DNA from: Bifiguratus adelaidae
Taxonomy: Eukaryota > Mucoromycota > Endogonomycetes > Endogonales
Assembly (NCBI GenBank): GCA_002261195.1
Contig: MVBO01000042.1
Location: 964 to 64,963 of the forward strand
Reading direction: 5' to 3'
Length of the DNA stretch: 64,000 bases
This document shows, piece after piece, positions 45,401 through 55,644 of this stretch. Position 1 is the stretch's first letter. Each line of letters begins with the position of its first letter. The notes under the pieces are model-generated. The model saw only the letters and a program-made list of their open reading frames with translations. It made no database searches and was not told the origin of the DNA. Position numbers and translations under genes: made by a program.

Positions 45401-46812
45401 AGGTCTGCAGTCCTAGCTTGATTCGAATTCTCTTGCCTTGAATCTACTCTGTCATCTTCCTCCTCATCGGAGCTGTCTAAAATCAGGATGCCGTCTTCCT
45501 CACGAACCGAAGACACGCCGGAATTCTCTCGAGAAGGTGGGAGTTCATCGTTTGAGCTCTCGTACTCTTCCTCGTCATCGTACACCACCTGATCTTGTCC
45601 GTACTCTTGCACATCTCCTTCGCTATAGTCCTGAGGCTCCTCAGAACTGTAGGAATACTTGTCGCCCATTTGACCATAATATTCTCTTTCTCTTCCGTCG
45701 TCGTCTTCTCCTCCCTCCTCAACTTCTTCTTCGTCCTCTTCTCCGTCGCTTTGGATGGCGTCGCTATCACTTTCTTCCGTTGTGTAGTCCGTGTTAGTTT
45801 GAACTTCCTGATGTCTGCGCAGTTGTATTCCTTCCGAAGCCGTTTCTGAATCGGACTGCAGTCCATCTTGCTCCATTCCGTCCTCCGACATTGTCTCCGC
45901 TTCATCGACATGAGCTCGGATATCTGAGCTAACGTGTTCGATCCTGTCCGTAAAAATTCGAGCATGTGCTGAGCCTTGAAAGGTAAATGAAAGCTTGTCC
46001 GCGGTGTTTGCGCTCAAAGAGGACTGACCGCCTAATCTAGGGGGGAGATCAAACAGAGAGATCTTTGCGACAGGCGTCTCCTTGTGAGGAAGTCTTGGAG
46101 TGTGTGGGACACTCGCGACACCAAGGGAAAACGTCGGTGCGAGATCTTGTGTTGTGTCGTCCCGCTTTGTTGACCCTGCCATGCCCCAACTGATTTTGGC
46201 CGACGTTGATATCTTGACAGGTGGTGTCTTAACGACAGGAGAGCGTTCCAACTTTGACGCTGTCTTTAGCTCGTCCAGTATGACTGGCGCATCAGAAGGT
46301 GCAGACTTTTGCAGTGAGACCGATTCCAAGTCTTGATGTGGCTGGTCGAGTGCGATAGGTGTTTCGCTGTTTGCTGAACGCCTGCCATGGACTGTTTCGC
46401 GTTTCTTGTCATCGACAGCCCCTAAATGTGACTCCAGAGCGCCACTCAGCTCATTGAATACGGTATCTTCGCTGACAGAAGTCTCAGAAGCCGCCAGAGA
46501 ACCGTCCTCCTCTCGCAACTCAAATGACACATCTTCTACAACACCAACGGTGTCCGCGTCCGCAACCTTTGTGTAAGCTGAAGCATTTGCCAAGAGATTT
46601 GACGTCAGGCCATTGCCAATCAGCCTTGTAGCTTCAGTATCCTTCCATTGGACCGAATGCGGTGCCAATGTCTCCGAACCTTGGAGCGCAGCTTGCAAAG
46701 TTCCAGTCAACTTGGCTATCCAACTATCAAACTCTGGCGCAGTAAACGCCTGATAGGGATTCACAACGGGCTCTCGTGTCGAAGGTTTGTACTTGGAGTT
46801 TGTGCGAGGCAT
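42453..46812 (-). CDS. Large acidic protein with basic C-terminal region, unknown
   Basis: Two exons (46812-44269, 44219-42453) give 1436 residues. A short N-terminal folded-looking segment (NPYQAFTAPEFDSWIAKLTG) leads into about 800 residues dominated by Glu/Asp, with runs such as EEEYEEEEENKEEEYDEEYE. The second half is basic and Ser/Thr-rich with RSLRSRGKRSTTPTPKAKR and RRSSRLASEE patches that look like AT-hook-like or nuclear-localisation sequences, and one ordered block YYLRSKCPLRKLILARRGG. Many SP/TP sites suggest CDK-type phosphorylation. Features suggest a chromatin or nuclear-pore-associated protein, but I recognise no family. Confidence 0.75.
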
Positions 46813-47236
46813 CTCACACTAAACGCGTGAACAGACAAGAATGGAAATTGCGCTTTTTGGCGATTTTTTGCAAGTGCCTTTGGCCGGTGAGAGTGAAAGT
46901 TGTTTGGGCTCATGTGGATAAAGACACGGTAGGGAGGTATGGATAGCTTGTTGTTTGCACTCAGGATATATTCATTTTACATTCATTCTTGGGGTACTGT
47001 AGATGTAAAGCCATAGTGACGTGCCATTTCCTATGCACCCAACAGGCAAAGCAGTGGACTCTGTGCAGCGTTCGCTCTAGATAATGATGAATTCTCTTTT
47101 GATCAACGTAACTTCTCGTTTGAATACACTGCAGTCCAGCGCGAATGTCAAGGACAATGAACCAATTTTGATGACGTAGACTTTAATGAGAGCTTTCTCA
47201 GGTTTCAGAGGCCGGGCAGCTCTCTCTTTTTTGGTC
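46813..47236. other. Divergent promoter region, acidic protein / RED1-like
   Basis: 424 bases between the two start codons. An in-frame ATG at 47186 could extend the RED1-like protein by 17 residues. No other feature stands out. Confidence 0.45.
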
Positions 47237-50195
47237 ATGACCATGGGGACAACCTCCCAGCTCGAATTGCTTCGTCAAAAGGCGTTGCAGAGCATGGGTG
47301 GAAATACACAATCACAAAGTGATCAAGAGATGCCTAGCAGCCAGGCTACCTCTAGCCCTCCACAAGGTAAGTGCCTTGATCGTTGTGCTGCGCAAGCTAA
47401 AATTTGGTTTCACCAGCGCAACATCGAAAAAAGAAGTCAGCATCAGAGTTTGAGGATCTCTTGAATGATTATGAACGCCGTAAGATCAAATCTGCGCAAG
47501 GCCACCTGGAGCGAAAGAAAAAGACGGGTGTTCTGAGAGACAACGGGCCATACGTGAAACGGAAAGGCAAAGTAAAGCAAGCTCATGATGGTTATTCTAG
47601 TGCAGCTGAGGCGCACTTATCTGGTCCTCCATCTTGGATCCGAGAGATCTTTCCTCCTTCACCGTCAGGAATCCACCAGCCTGGTCCCCCCCGCCCTTCC
47701 TTTCAGTCGATCAGCAACCCTTTGTTTCCTCCTCCACAGCCCTATATGCCTTATCCACAGTCTCAAGATCTGCCCACCCATCCCGGCCCTTTTCATCAGC
47801 ATCAGCATCAGCCACAATACCAACATCCTCCCCCTATGACTGACATTTGCGCACCTTTGTTAGAAAGTCTCACATCCATGACAGGTATGAGTGCCAGCAA
47901 TGTTTGTGCATGATGAAGCTGACAGGCGTGTAGTGGCGTATTCTAGTCCCCAACCGTTGATTCCATCACCACCAAATCCTGTCAACAAACCGACACAACC
48001 AATGTCGGAGGTCGATTTGGAGCAGCTTGTCATGGAGCTAGTTCAACTGGGCACCACGGCCGAGGAACTTTTGCAGCACGGCATTAGCCAAGAATTTGTC
48101 GAACGAATGCTTAAAAAGTACGGCGTATTGGATGTAGACCAACCGGCGCCGCCATCAGTGCATATCCGTGATCACGCCCTCAATCATACCTCTAGCTTGT
48201 ACGACAACACCATTATGCCTACCGATGGCTTGGCTCCAGAGCAGACCGAATTGGCCAACGCTGCTTCCATGAGTGACGAGTCGGAGGTTGACATGGAGAT
48301 TGAGGAACCGGAAAGTCCAGTTTTCAAGACAAGGAAATTACTTCACAAACCCGATATGCCGGACATGACTGCAGATGATCCTAACAGAGTCCACGATTCA
48401 CAAGAGCTCATCTCTCCACAACCGTCTAAACCTTCCATTTTCAATTTCCCCGACAAATCTCCCAATCAAGGCCATGTCATTGACCTGTCTGACGATGAAG
48501 ATGACGACGAATGCGCTACCATATTCGCGGGAATTGACATGCCAATCAAAACGCTGAAAGCAGCTATGGTTGGTCCGGTAACACAACCGCGGCGATCAAT
48601 CCCGCGAGCTAAGAGCGGATCGGCCCACCACCACGCTACTGCTCTTCAAGCATCAATTACTGAGATGAAAGACAGAATCAAGAAGCTGGAAGAACTAAGG
48701 TCAGCTGCACAGCAATCCAAATCTTCGCCTGAGGGAACGAGTCCAGTCGCTGTCAGAAGCAAATCTGCGCCGTTAACACCACGCATGGAAGCGGGCACTG
48801 AAACCGTGCAAGAGGTGCCTACAGTGCCATCGCCATCGCCCGATCAAAAGTCAAAGGCAACGGTGCCGGAAAGGAAGCAAGCATCGGAGACTCTGTCGAC
48901 AATGGTTAAGCTACGAAGCAATCTGGAGAGGCAGATACAAGACAACAAGGCCGAGCTTTTGACCGCTGAGGAAGAATTAGAAGGTTTACGGAAGAAGGTT
49001 GCGACCGCAGAATCCAAAATTAGCGCACGACAGAAGCTGTTGGATGATTTAGAACGGATGAGGAAGAACGTACAGGAGTCAATACAACGCCACGAGGCGA
49101 AGGTGGCAGCAGAGACCTCGCAAGACGACACACCAAAGGACGGCCCTGTGTGCTCATACGAAGCGCCAGCCGCAAACCAAGCAGATACCGCCTCCCTCGA
49201 CAAGACTCGAATTCTCGATGTCACAAGGAATGCGACATGTAACGTGGGTGAATCAGAAGAAGCAACGCCATTAGCATCCGAAGAACCGATGTCGGTTGCC
49301 ACGTCAAGCCCGCCACCGAGACCACTACCTGTCAAAGATCCTATTTATGTGCCAGCAGCCACAAGAGCACTTCGGCAAAGCGATCCAAATGGGGGGCCGC
49401 TTTCCGAGGACGTATGGGCGAAGGTGTTTCAAAGTGTAAACGAGTTGCGCCAGAAATATGGTGAAGCGAGCAATCAAACCAATTTCGATTCTGTGAAGGG
49501 CTCAATAGATTGGGAACAAGTGTTATCAGCCGAAGCATACAAGGATGTAGCTGGAATAACTGCACCCTCCGCTACACCTCAAATGGAGAAACAGCCGGAG
49601 CGAGTAAGTCTGCGCCAGGATTTCGCTGTTGCGTGGCAATTGGCACGCGCATAGTGCCATTTCGCGCAAGTGAATATTGAAGCTAAGTATCTCTTCTGTC
49701 GATTCTTTCTCTCTTTAGACCGCTCAAGCCGGCACCTACTTTAAACCATACAAGTCCAGGTTATCTCACTTGAGATCCTACCAGCTATTCGCCGATTCCT
49801 CGGTAGACTCAGTGGGTATGTGGAATCCCAAGTGGGACAAGGATCAAAAACTTTGCCGGTATGAAACAGCTGGTGGTGCCTGCAATGACCCAACCTGCCA
49901 AGCAATGCATTTTCGAGATATCAAGATCAGAGGCAGGTATCCCACGATAGGTTTGCGTTTCGCAATCCCTGAATGCTTCTTAGATGATGCTGTCCTTCTC
50001 GAAATGGTGTCCTATGGCGTAAGCCAGGACACCGCAGCCAACATTCTCTATTATATGGAACTTGCTGATCTTTTAGAATGGGCAAAAGCTAAGTCTTACA
50101 CCAGGCACATGCTAATTTTAGCCGTTCAGAGGTTCCGGGTTGCCTTTCTCAAGGATCCTTCCCGACGAGTGGCTCTCCGGGCCGGCCCAGGATGA
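47237..50195 (+). CDS. RED1/ZFC3H1-type zinc-finger protein
   Basis: Scaffold-type protein of nuclear RNA surveillance (MTREC in fission yeast, PAXT in animals) that delivers polyadenylated transcripts to the exosome. Four exons (47237-47366, 47417-47884, 47934-49603, 49719-50195) give 914 residues. The N-terminal half is disordered and Pro/His-rich, a SUMO-interacting-like VIDLSDDEDDDE sits near residue 400, and two coiled coils follow. The zf-C3H1 signature is at the end: YKSRLSHLRSYQLF, then C802-x8-C811-x4-C816-x3-H820 in LCRYETAGGACNDPTC. A small helical region follows. Identification rests mainly on that zinc finger and the overall layout. Confidence 0.82.
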
Positions 50196-50297
50196 TGAAA
50201 AAGGATATGAGTAAGGTGATGTTGAATTACACAGTTCTCCAAGCGAGATGCCCTGAATGGACCGCGAGAACATCTGTAACATAGTCTACAATATACC

Positions 50298-51392
50298 CTA
50301 ATTGTCTACATGGATATTTTTGATCTGATCTGACAGGTCGTCTGCCTTTGCTCCCAAGTTGCGCAATGTGTTGCCGTCATAACCATGCACGGTCAAATCT
50401 TGTCGTGTTTCGGATGGATCATCCAGCGTCTGCTCCAAATAAAAGTTCTGAGAATGCCGCAGATCAGCAAGAGCAAGAACGTGGGTCAGGATCAGGTACC
50501 GTGACTCACCAAGAACCCTTCACGCGTCAGCCAACCCTTCTGATTGGCGCCAAACCGTTGACCCATCTGACTTAAAAAGGCATCTGGTGCGTCCGATCCA
50601 TTGGTGACCTTGATGAACTGCCGTAACTCATCTGGACACATGGCACCATCGTGGTCCTTGTCGAAAGCCGAAAAGATATCCGACAGTGCGTGTTGAAGAG
50701 GTGGACTTAGCTGGTCATCTTGTATCAGGGCCACCGCATCTGGAGATAGTCAGTGTTTAGCGTCGCTAGCAAGTAGATTGTCTTACCTTCGTCTCCTTCG
50801 TACCCATCTAATATCCTGTTGATCTCCTGCTCTAATCCTCTCAATTCCTCATTTTCGGGCTCAATGACCTCTCCAATCTCGATGATGCTTAAAGCCCCCT
50901 CCAAGCGATTCATCACAAATAGAACAAAGGCCAGAATGTAGTAACAGGCTGCGTTTGTGGGATAGAATTCTAACAACACGGTTGAGCAAAGCGTTCGAAG
51001 GGTCGATAGAAGCGGCATCACAAGTGCTTACCTAATAGTTGTATCATGTCTTGAGATACCTCATTGAGGATACTCATGTCTTCTGTCTGTTGAAACCGTG
51101 AAAGTTGTTCTTTGGAGGATTCGAATCGATGGCTTGACGCTTGCCGCGCCTCCTCTTCGTTCCTGACTTTGCTACGCTCGGCCATACGTTCGTAGGCCTC
51201 CTCCCAATCCTTTGGCTCCTGTCCATAGGCTTCTTGTATCTCGCGACCAAGCTCGATGCCGGCCTCTGACACAATGGCATAAATGCTAAAGAGATCACCA
51301 AACTCTGTCAAGTATTTGCTACAGTGGCAGTCAGTCAACATGACATGTTCCCCTCCGATGCCCCTCACTCACTCCTTCCATGCGTCCTCCAT
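50298..51392 (-). CDS. TPR-like / EF-hand calcium-binding protein
   Basis: Five exons (51392-51373, 51318-51032, 50969-50787, 50739-50510, 50447-50298) give 289 residues. Short N-terminus MEDAWKDKYLTEFGDLFSIY; helical pairs in the middle (ACYYILAFVLFVMNRLEGALSI) resemble TPR helices; then a canonical EF-hand loop DKDHDGAMCPDE with ligands D1, D3, D5 and E12, and a second degenerate hand around ANQKGWLTREGFL. It ends in FYLEQTLDDPSETRQDL and a short helix. Similar TPR plus EF-hand proteins occur in plants and fungi with unclear roles. The first exon is only 20 bases. Confidence 0.78.
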
Positions 51393-51462
51393 AACGTGAT
51401 TTGCATATATAGCATAGACGCCATATGTGCTCTCTCTTTATTTCATAACGAATGTGAGCTAC
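51393..51462. promoter_or_regulatory. Shared bidirectional promoter, EF-hand / double-PH genes
   Basis: 70 bases between divergent starts, containing an ATTTGCAT octamer at 51399-51406 followed by TATATA. Confidence 0.5.
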
Positions 51463-53258
51463 ATGGAAGTACGAAAGACCTTAACGCACCAAGAGACGCC
51501 TATCTCGCCTACAGTACTGCCAGTTGCACCCTTCAAGAAGGAGCTTGCATTCTCGTCAGATGAGGATGAAGTGAGAGAGTTCGAAGTGGATGGGAAACCT
51601 CTCCGGTCACATTTCCGACGACAGCGGTCTATCGCCTACGATATTGAGGAGGATGAGGAGGACGAGGATGATGCTATTGATAGAGCTTCGGCTACGGCAG
51701 ATGACGTCTTGCATAATGAAGTTCCCATCCGGTCTGGGTACCTGCTCAAGAAGGGCGAGAAGCGAAGGGTAAGTGGTGGTACAAGTGCGGAAGCGCTCGA
51801 CTCATGCTTGCTGCCTAGACGTGGAAAAAGCGCTGGTTCGTACTTCGGTCAACACGTTTAGCGTACTACAAGGATTCCAAAGAGTATGAACTCTTGCACA
51901 ATATCGAGATTGAGGACATTCACAGTGTTGGCGAAGTCTTGGGTCTCAAGGACAAAAAGTATGTCTTCTCGATTGTCACTCCGAGGAGAACGTATTATAT
52001 CCAAGCAGAGGATCGTCAGGATATGGAAGAATGGATTAGTGCGATGGCCGAGCTCATCAAGGCTTCGGAAGATGGTGAATCGCCACGGGATCGTCTAGTG
52101 ACCGAACGTCAGCCAATCGGCATCCATTTAGGCAAGACCAACACCGGTTCGTCTGCGTCCACGTCTCTTTCACCCACAAGCCCAGTCTCGATACTCAAGA
52201 CCTCACCTTCTTACAATGCCCGACAGCAACAATTGAGGAAACTCAGCAAAGAATCTGTAGTTCTTCCACCACCCGCGTCAAGCAGTTCAGCAGAAGCTGC
52301 ACGATCCTTTCCGAATTCCATGCCCTCTCCTTTGCCTATCAAACATCCAAGTACAAGAGGGTTCTCCGTTCATTCGCAACAAGATCGTTCGAATGCACCC
52401 ACCATACCAATATCATCCAGCCTAGCGTCAACCATATCTAATGCTCAGTCCAATAGCGACTTTCTTTCTCAATCTCTTACCACTACGTATTCAGTTCCGT
52501 CGCCGTCATCACCACTTAATCCTATCGCAGAGATGAATTTCTTCACCAGCGATATTGCTAATAGTTCCGAGGATGAGGAGTTCTTACCCGATCATACTGG
52601 AGAACATTCCCTTGCCGCCAAACCGTCCACCAGTGATGTTGGCGTACGGCACCAGCCAAGCTCAGCCAGCCACAATGTCGAGCATACCGCCGATGCACTT
52701 AATTCATTACGCATTTCTTTGCCAGACGATGCAGAGCCATCCGCACCACAATCAATTCCACACCCTGCGCAACCAGCAGGATCAAAGCAGGTCTCTTACC
52801 TCAAGTTTGCCTCCACCACAGGCCCAAGGGCAGATGATGAAAGCGAGCAACGGGTGGTGCTCTCGGAGGAGGACCGTAATCGTGTCTTGTGGGAAGGTTA
52901 TCTGCAAAAACTCACACGAAACAGGACATGGCGCAAGCGCTGGTTTGTGTTGCGGAATAACTCATTGGCCTATTATAAGAACAACAAGGTAAATGTGCAC
53001 CGGTTTTTGGCGCCATCAGGCTCTGACTCTTTTTCACAGGAGTATGCTCCTCAACGCATTATACCCGCCTCATCCATCATTGATGCATTGGAGATCGATG
53101 CAATGTCCAAGCATAAGTTACATTGCATGAAGTTGATCGTCCCCAAGCGAGCCTACATTCTTTGCGCAGACACCCAAGAAGAATTGGAACAATGTTTGAA
53201 CGGATTTGCGACCGTCATTGAACGCGTGCGAGGAGGACAGGAGGAAGAGGATACATGA
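51463..53258 (+). CDS. Double-PH-domain protein (OPY1-like)
   Basis: Phosphoinositide-binding adaptor by domain content. Three exons (51463-51768, 51819-52988, 53040-53258) give 564 residues. PH1 starts near residue 92: RSGYLLKKGEKRRTWKKRWFVLR, KYVFSIVTPRRTYYIQAED, ending DMEEWISAMAEL. A 230-residue Ser/Pro-rich linker separates it from PH2: LWEGYLQKLTRNRTWRKRWF, ending EELEQCLNGFATVIERV. Both domains have the KxnRxR-like basic pocket needed for PI(4,5)P2 or PIP3-type lipids. Yeast OPY1 (two PH domains, PIP kinase regulator) is the nearest architecture known to me, though shorter. Confidence 0.85.
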
Positions 53259-53460
53259 TACCTTTCTTCGGTTAGTTTATGTAATATGTCTCTCATTATC
53301 ACCTAGTCGCCGTAATAAATATCGCCCCGGCATAATTGCCAACGTATATGTGTCCTTGAAACAGAGCTGGATGGTTCTTTTACCTTATGATTCGCTTCCA
53401 AGATGACATTCGACCATTTTGTTGACCTTTGCGTCCTCTATATTTGTCCCAAAGGGAGAA

Positions 53461-54653
53461 TTACGGTTCACTCAGTTCTGCCTCATGTCCCGGACTGACT
53501 AGATCGTCCCCAGTCTGACCTCCATCCTCTTCCTGCTGCTCATACAGGCCTGCCTCCGTTTCCTGCCCATTCTCAATCTTGCGCTGTGGGATAGCGGCAA
53601 GAAATGCTTTTTGCCAATCATGCGTTTCAGTATAACGTAAGAGGATCTCAAAAACTAGATACCATGTCAGCTCGAGGTAAAAATTTGGGTAGCCACCAAA
53701 GCCTTACCGTGATTAACAGTTAGCACTTTCCGAGAATTGAGCTTGATGTAATCGCCAATGGGAAGTTGTGCAGACTTGATACCCAGCGTCTTGGCCTTGT
53801 TCTCGCATAGCAGCTATGGTACCTTAGTCCAATATCTAGCATGTAAAAGGCACATACTTTGTGGCGATTGTGATCGACAATTCCGCCAATCACGTATACC
53901 TTTGATTCGTCTAATGTCTCGCACACATCTGTAGCATCAGCGCTCAAGTAAATCAACTCGTCCTTGTCAAAGATTTGTTCAATCGGTCTCGTTTCCCATT
54001 TGACATGGGCCCATCGCGAATGGTCATCGTGTCGGCTTTTGAATCCTTGCGCTATTTTGGAGGTATTTTTATCTTGTGAGGTGACGGTGAATGGAATCGG
54101 GTGTTGTGTGAGGCGGTTTTGGGAATGGCATCGTGTGATTTGTTGTAGCATGGATTTGATTTCCTATCACGCCATCAGTGCTTTTCGACAACATCGTTTC
54201 ATCAGGGCAAGGCTTACTTTGTCCATCATGAGATCGTCAAATGCGCAATCTATGGCAATGCGCACTCTACATGGTGTTTGCTCTTCTGGTTTGGCTCTTT
54301 TCGGTGGAGGCTGCGCAAGACCTATTGAACATTGCCAGTGAGATCAGAACGGGCACGCGCAGAACTACAAGGGCTGTACCTGCAACGATAGCCTCGTGCC
54401 GTTCCCTCTTTTTGAGTTTCCTCTTTTCCTTTTCTATCGCTCTCTTCTCGTCTTTGGTCGCCTCGAAGCGCCGTTGCTTCAGTAACCGCTTTTGTGATCT
54501 TTTACTAAGACCATCGAATGCGGGATCGTCTTTCGGGATTTCATGGTGAGGTCGCCATTTGGGGTGACGCACCACCGAATCTGCCTCAGACGATCCTTCG
54601 CTCGGTAATCGACCCTCTTCATGGTCGTCAATGTCACCGTTTTCCGAAGACAT
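53461..54653 (-). CDS. TRM10: TRM10, tRNA m1G9 methyltransferase
   Basis: SPOUT-class enzyme that methylates N1 of purine 9 in tRNA with S-adenosylmethionine. Exons 54653-54380, 54264-54218, 54163-53858, 53813-53708 and 53654-53461 give 308 residues. A basic lysine-rich helix (SKRSQKRLLKQRRFEA) precedes the domain; conserved blocks are [84 protein letters not shown], which include the catalytic Asp in GGIVD and the SAM-binding LPIGDY. The first splice (54265-54379) is longer than usual and its exact ends are less certain. Acidic tail. Confidence 0.93.
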
Positions 54654-54696
54654 GTCCGTAGACCAATAATTGACGCGTGATTGAATTCTTTAGCAC
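54654..54696. promoter_or_regulatory. 43-base shared promoter of TRM10 and SYS1
   Basis: The shortest divergent gap in the window. It contains a CCAAT box at 54663-54667 and an MCB-type ACGCGT at 54673-54678. Transcription starts must overlap the opposite gene's 5' region. Confidence 0.6.
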
Positions 54697-55426
54697 ATGT
54701 CAGCCAAGAGGCCAACGGCATTTAGGCTGACGGGGTGGGATCCTCTTCTCATCGTATCGCAGGTATGCTCTATATACTGCTTATGACCTGCAGTGCTTCC
54801 TTACTGTGTGCTAAGAATGTCTCCTCTCACTGCAGATTATCTCCCTCCAAGCCGTCTATTATGTATCACTTTCACTCGCAGTACTTCTTTGCTTGCTGTT
54901 GACGGGACGGGATATATCCCTCGACTATGTCCTGAGTTATCGGGAGATACGAGCAGATACAACGCTAGGTTGGTCGATCATGCTGGCATTTCTTATCAAC
55001 GCTGCTGCCATGTAAGTCGTGTTCTGGCATCTGTGACCCTCTCGCTGACTTTTCCTCGCTGTCGACAGCGTCTTGGTGATGGTTGTCTTGATACAGCGCG
55101 CCAAACTCATTCTAGACTTTAGCGTCACCCTACATGCTTACCACCTCCTCTTTACCACCTATTACTCTGGCCATATCCCAACATCCTTCATGTGGTGGGC
55201 ACTCAATGTACTCACCTGTACCATCATGACATTGGGTGGCGAATGGGCCTGCATGCGGAAAGAAATGGAACCTATCGCTTTAGAACATGGAGAGCAACGG
55301 AGTAGACCTACATCCACCAATTGGGAAGAAGGCGAATCATCAGCGCCTACTCGGAAACCCAACATCCTCAAGGGCAAAGGTGCTGCCTATGAGTCTGTAC
55401 CCATGGACGATCTGAATACAACGTAG
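54697..55426 (+). CDS. SYS1: SYS1, Golgi membrane protein
   Basis: Four-span Golgi protein that recruits the Arl3/ARFRP1 GTPase and so Arl1 and golgins to the trans-Golgi. Exons 54697-54762, 54836-55011 and 55069-55426 give 199 residues. Family features: WDPLLIVSQIISLQAVYYVSL at the N-terminus, LDYVLSYREI, LIQRAKLILDFSVTLHAYHLLF and YYSGHIPTSFMWWALN, then GEWACMRKEMEPI. The charged C-terminal tail is longer than in yeast. Confidence 0.95.
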
Positions 55427-55644
55427 TTGACCAAAATACTCGCATACATGTTAGAATCCTTGATTATCCTTCCTTCCATTGTTTAAGTAATCATTGAGCC
55501 ATTATCGTAAAACATGGTAAAGAGTTGAACGTTTGGGGCGGTAGGTCAACACGTTGCATCTATGCTATCATGCTCATCATGGTGTAGGCTAGCAAGTAAG
55601 GACGTGACATTGCTATATAGTCTGGTCATCCGACAATTGGCGGC

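Noticed and set aside
44431-45849. Several hydrophobic plus-strand frames (runs of Leu/Phe/Ser) opposite the acidic protein
   Set aside because: They are the complement of Glu/Asp-rich codons (GAA/GAG/GAT), not membrane proteins.
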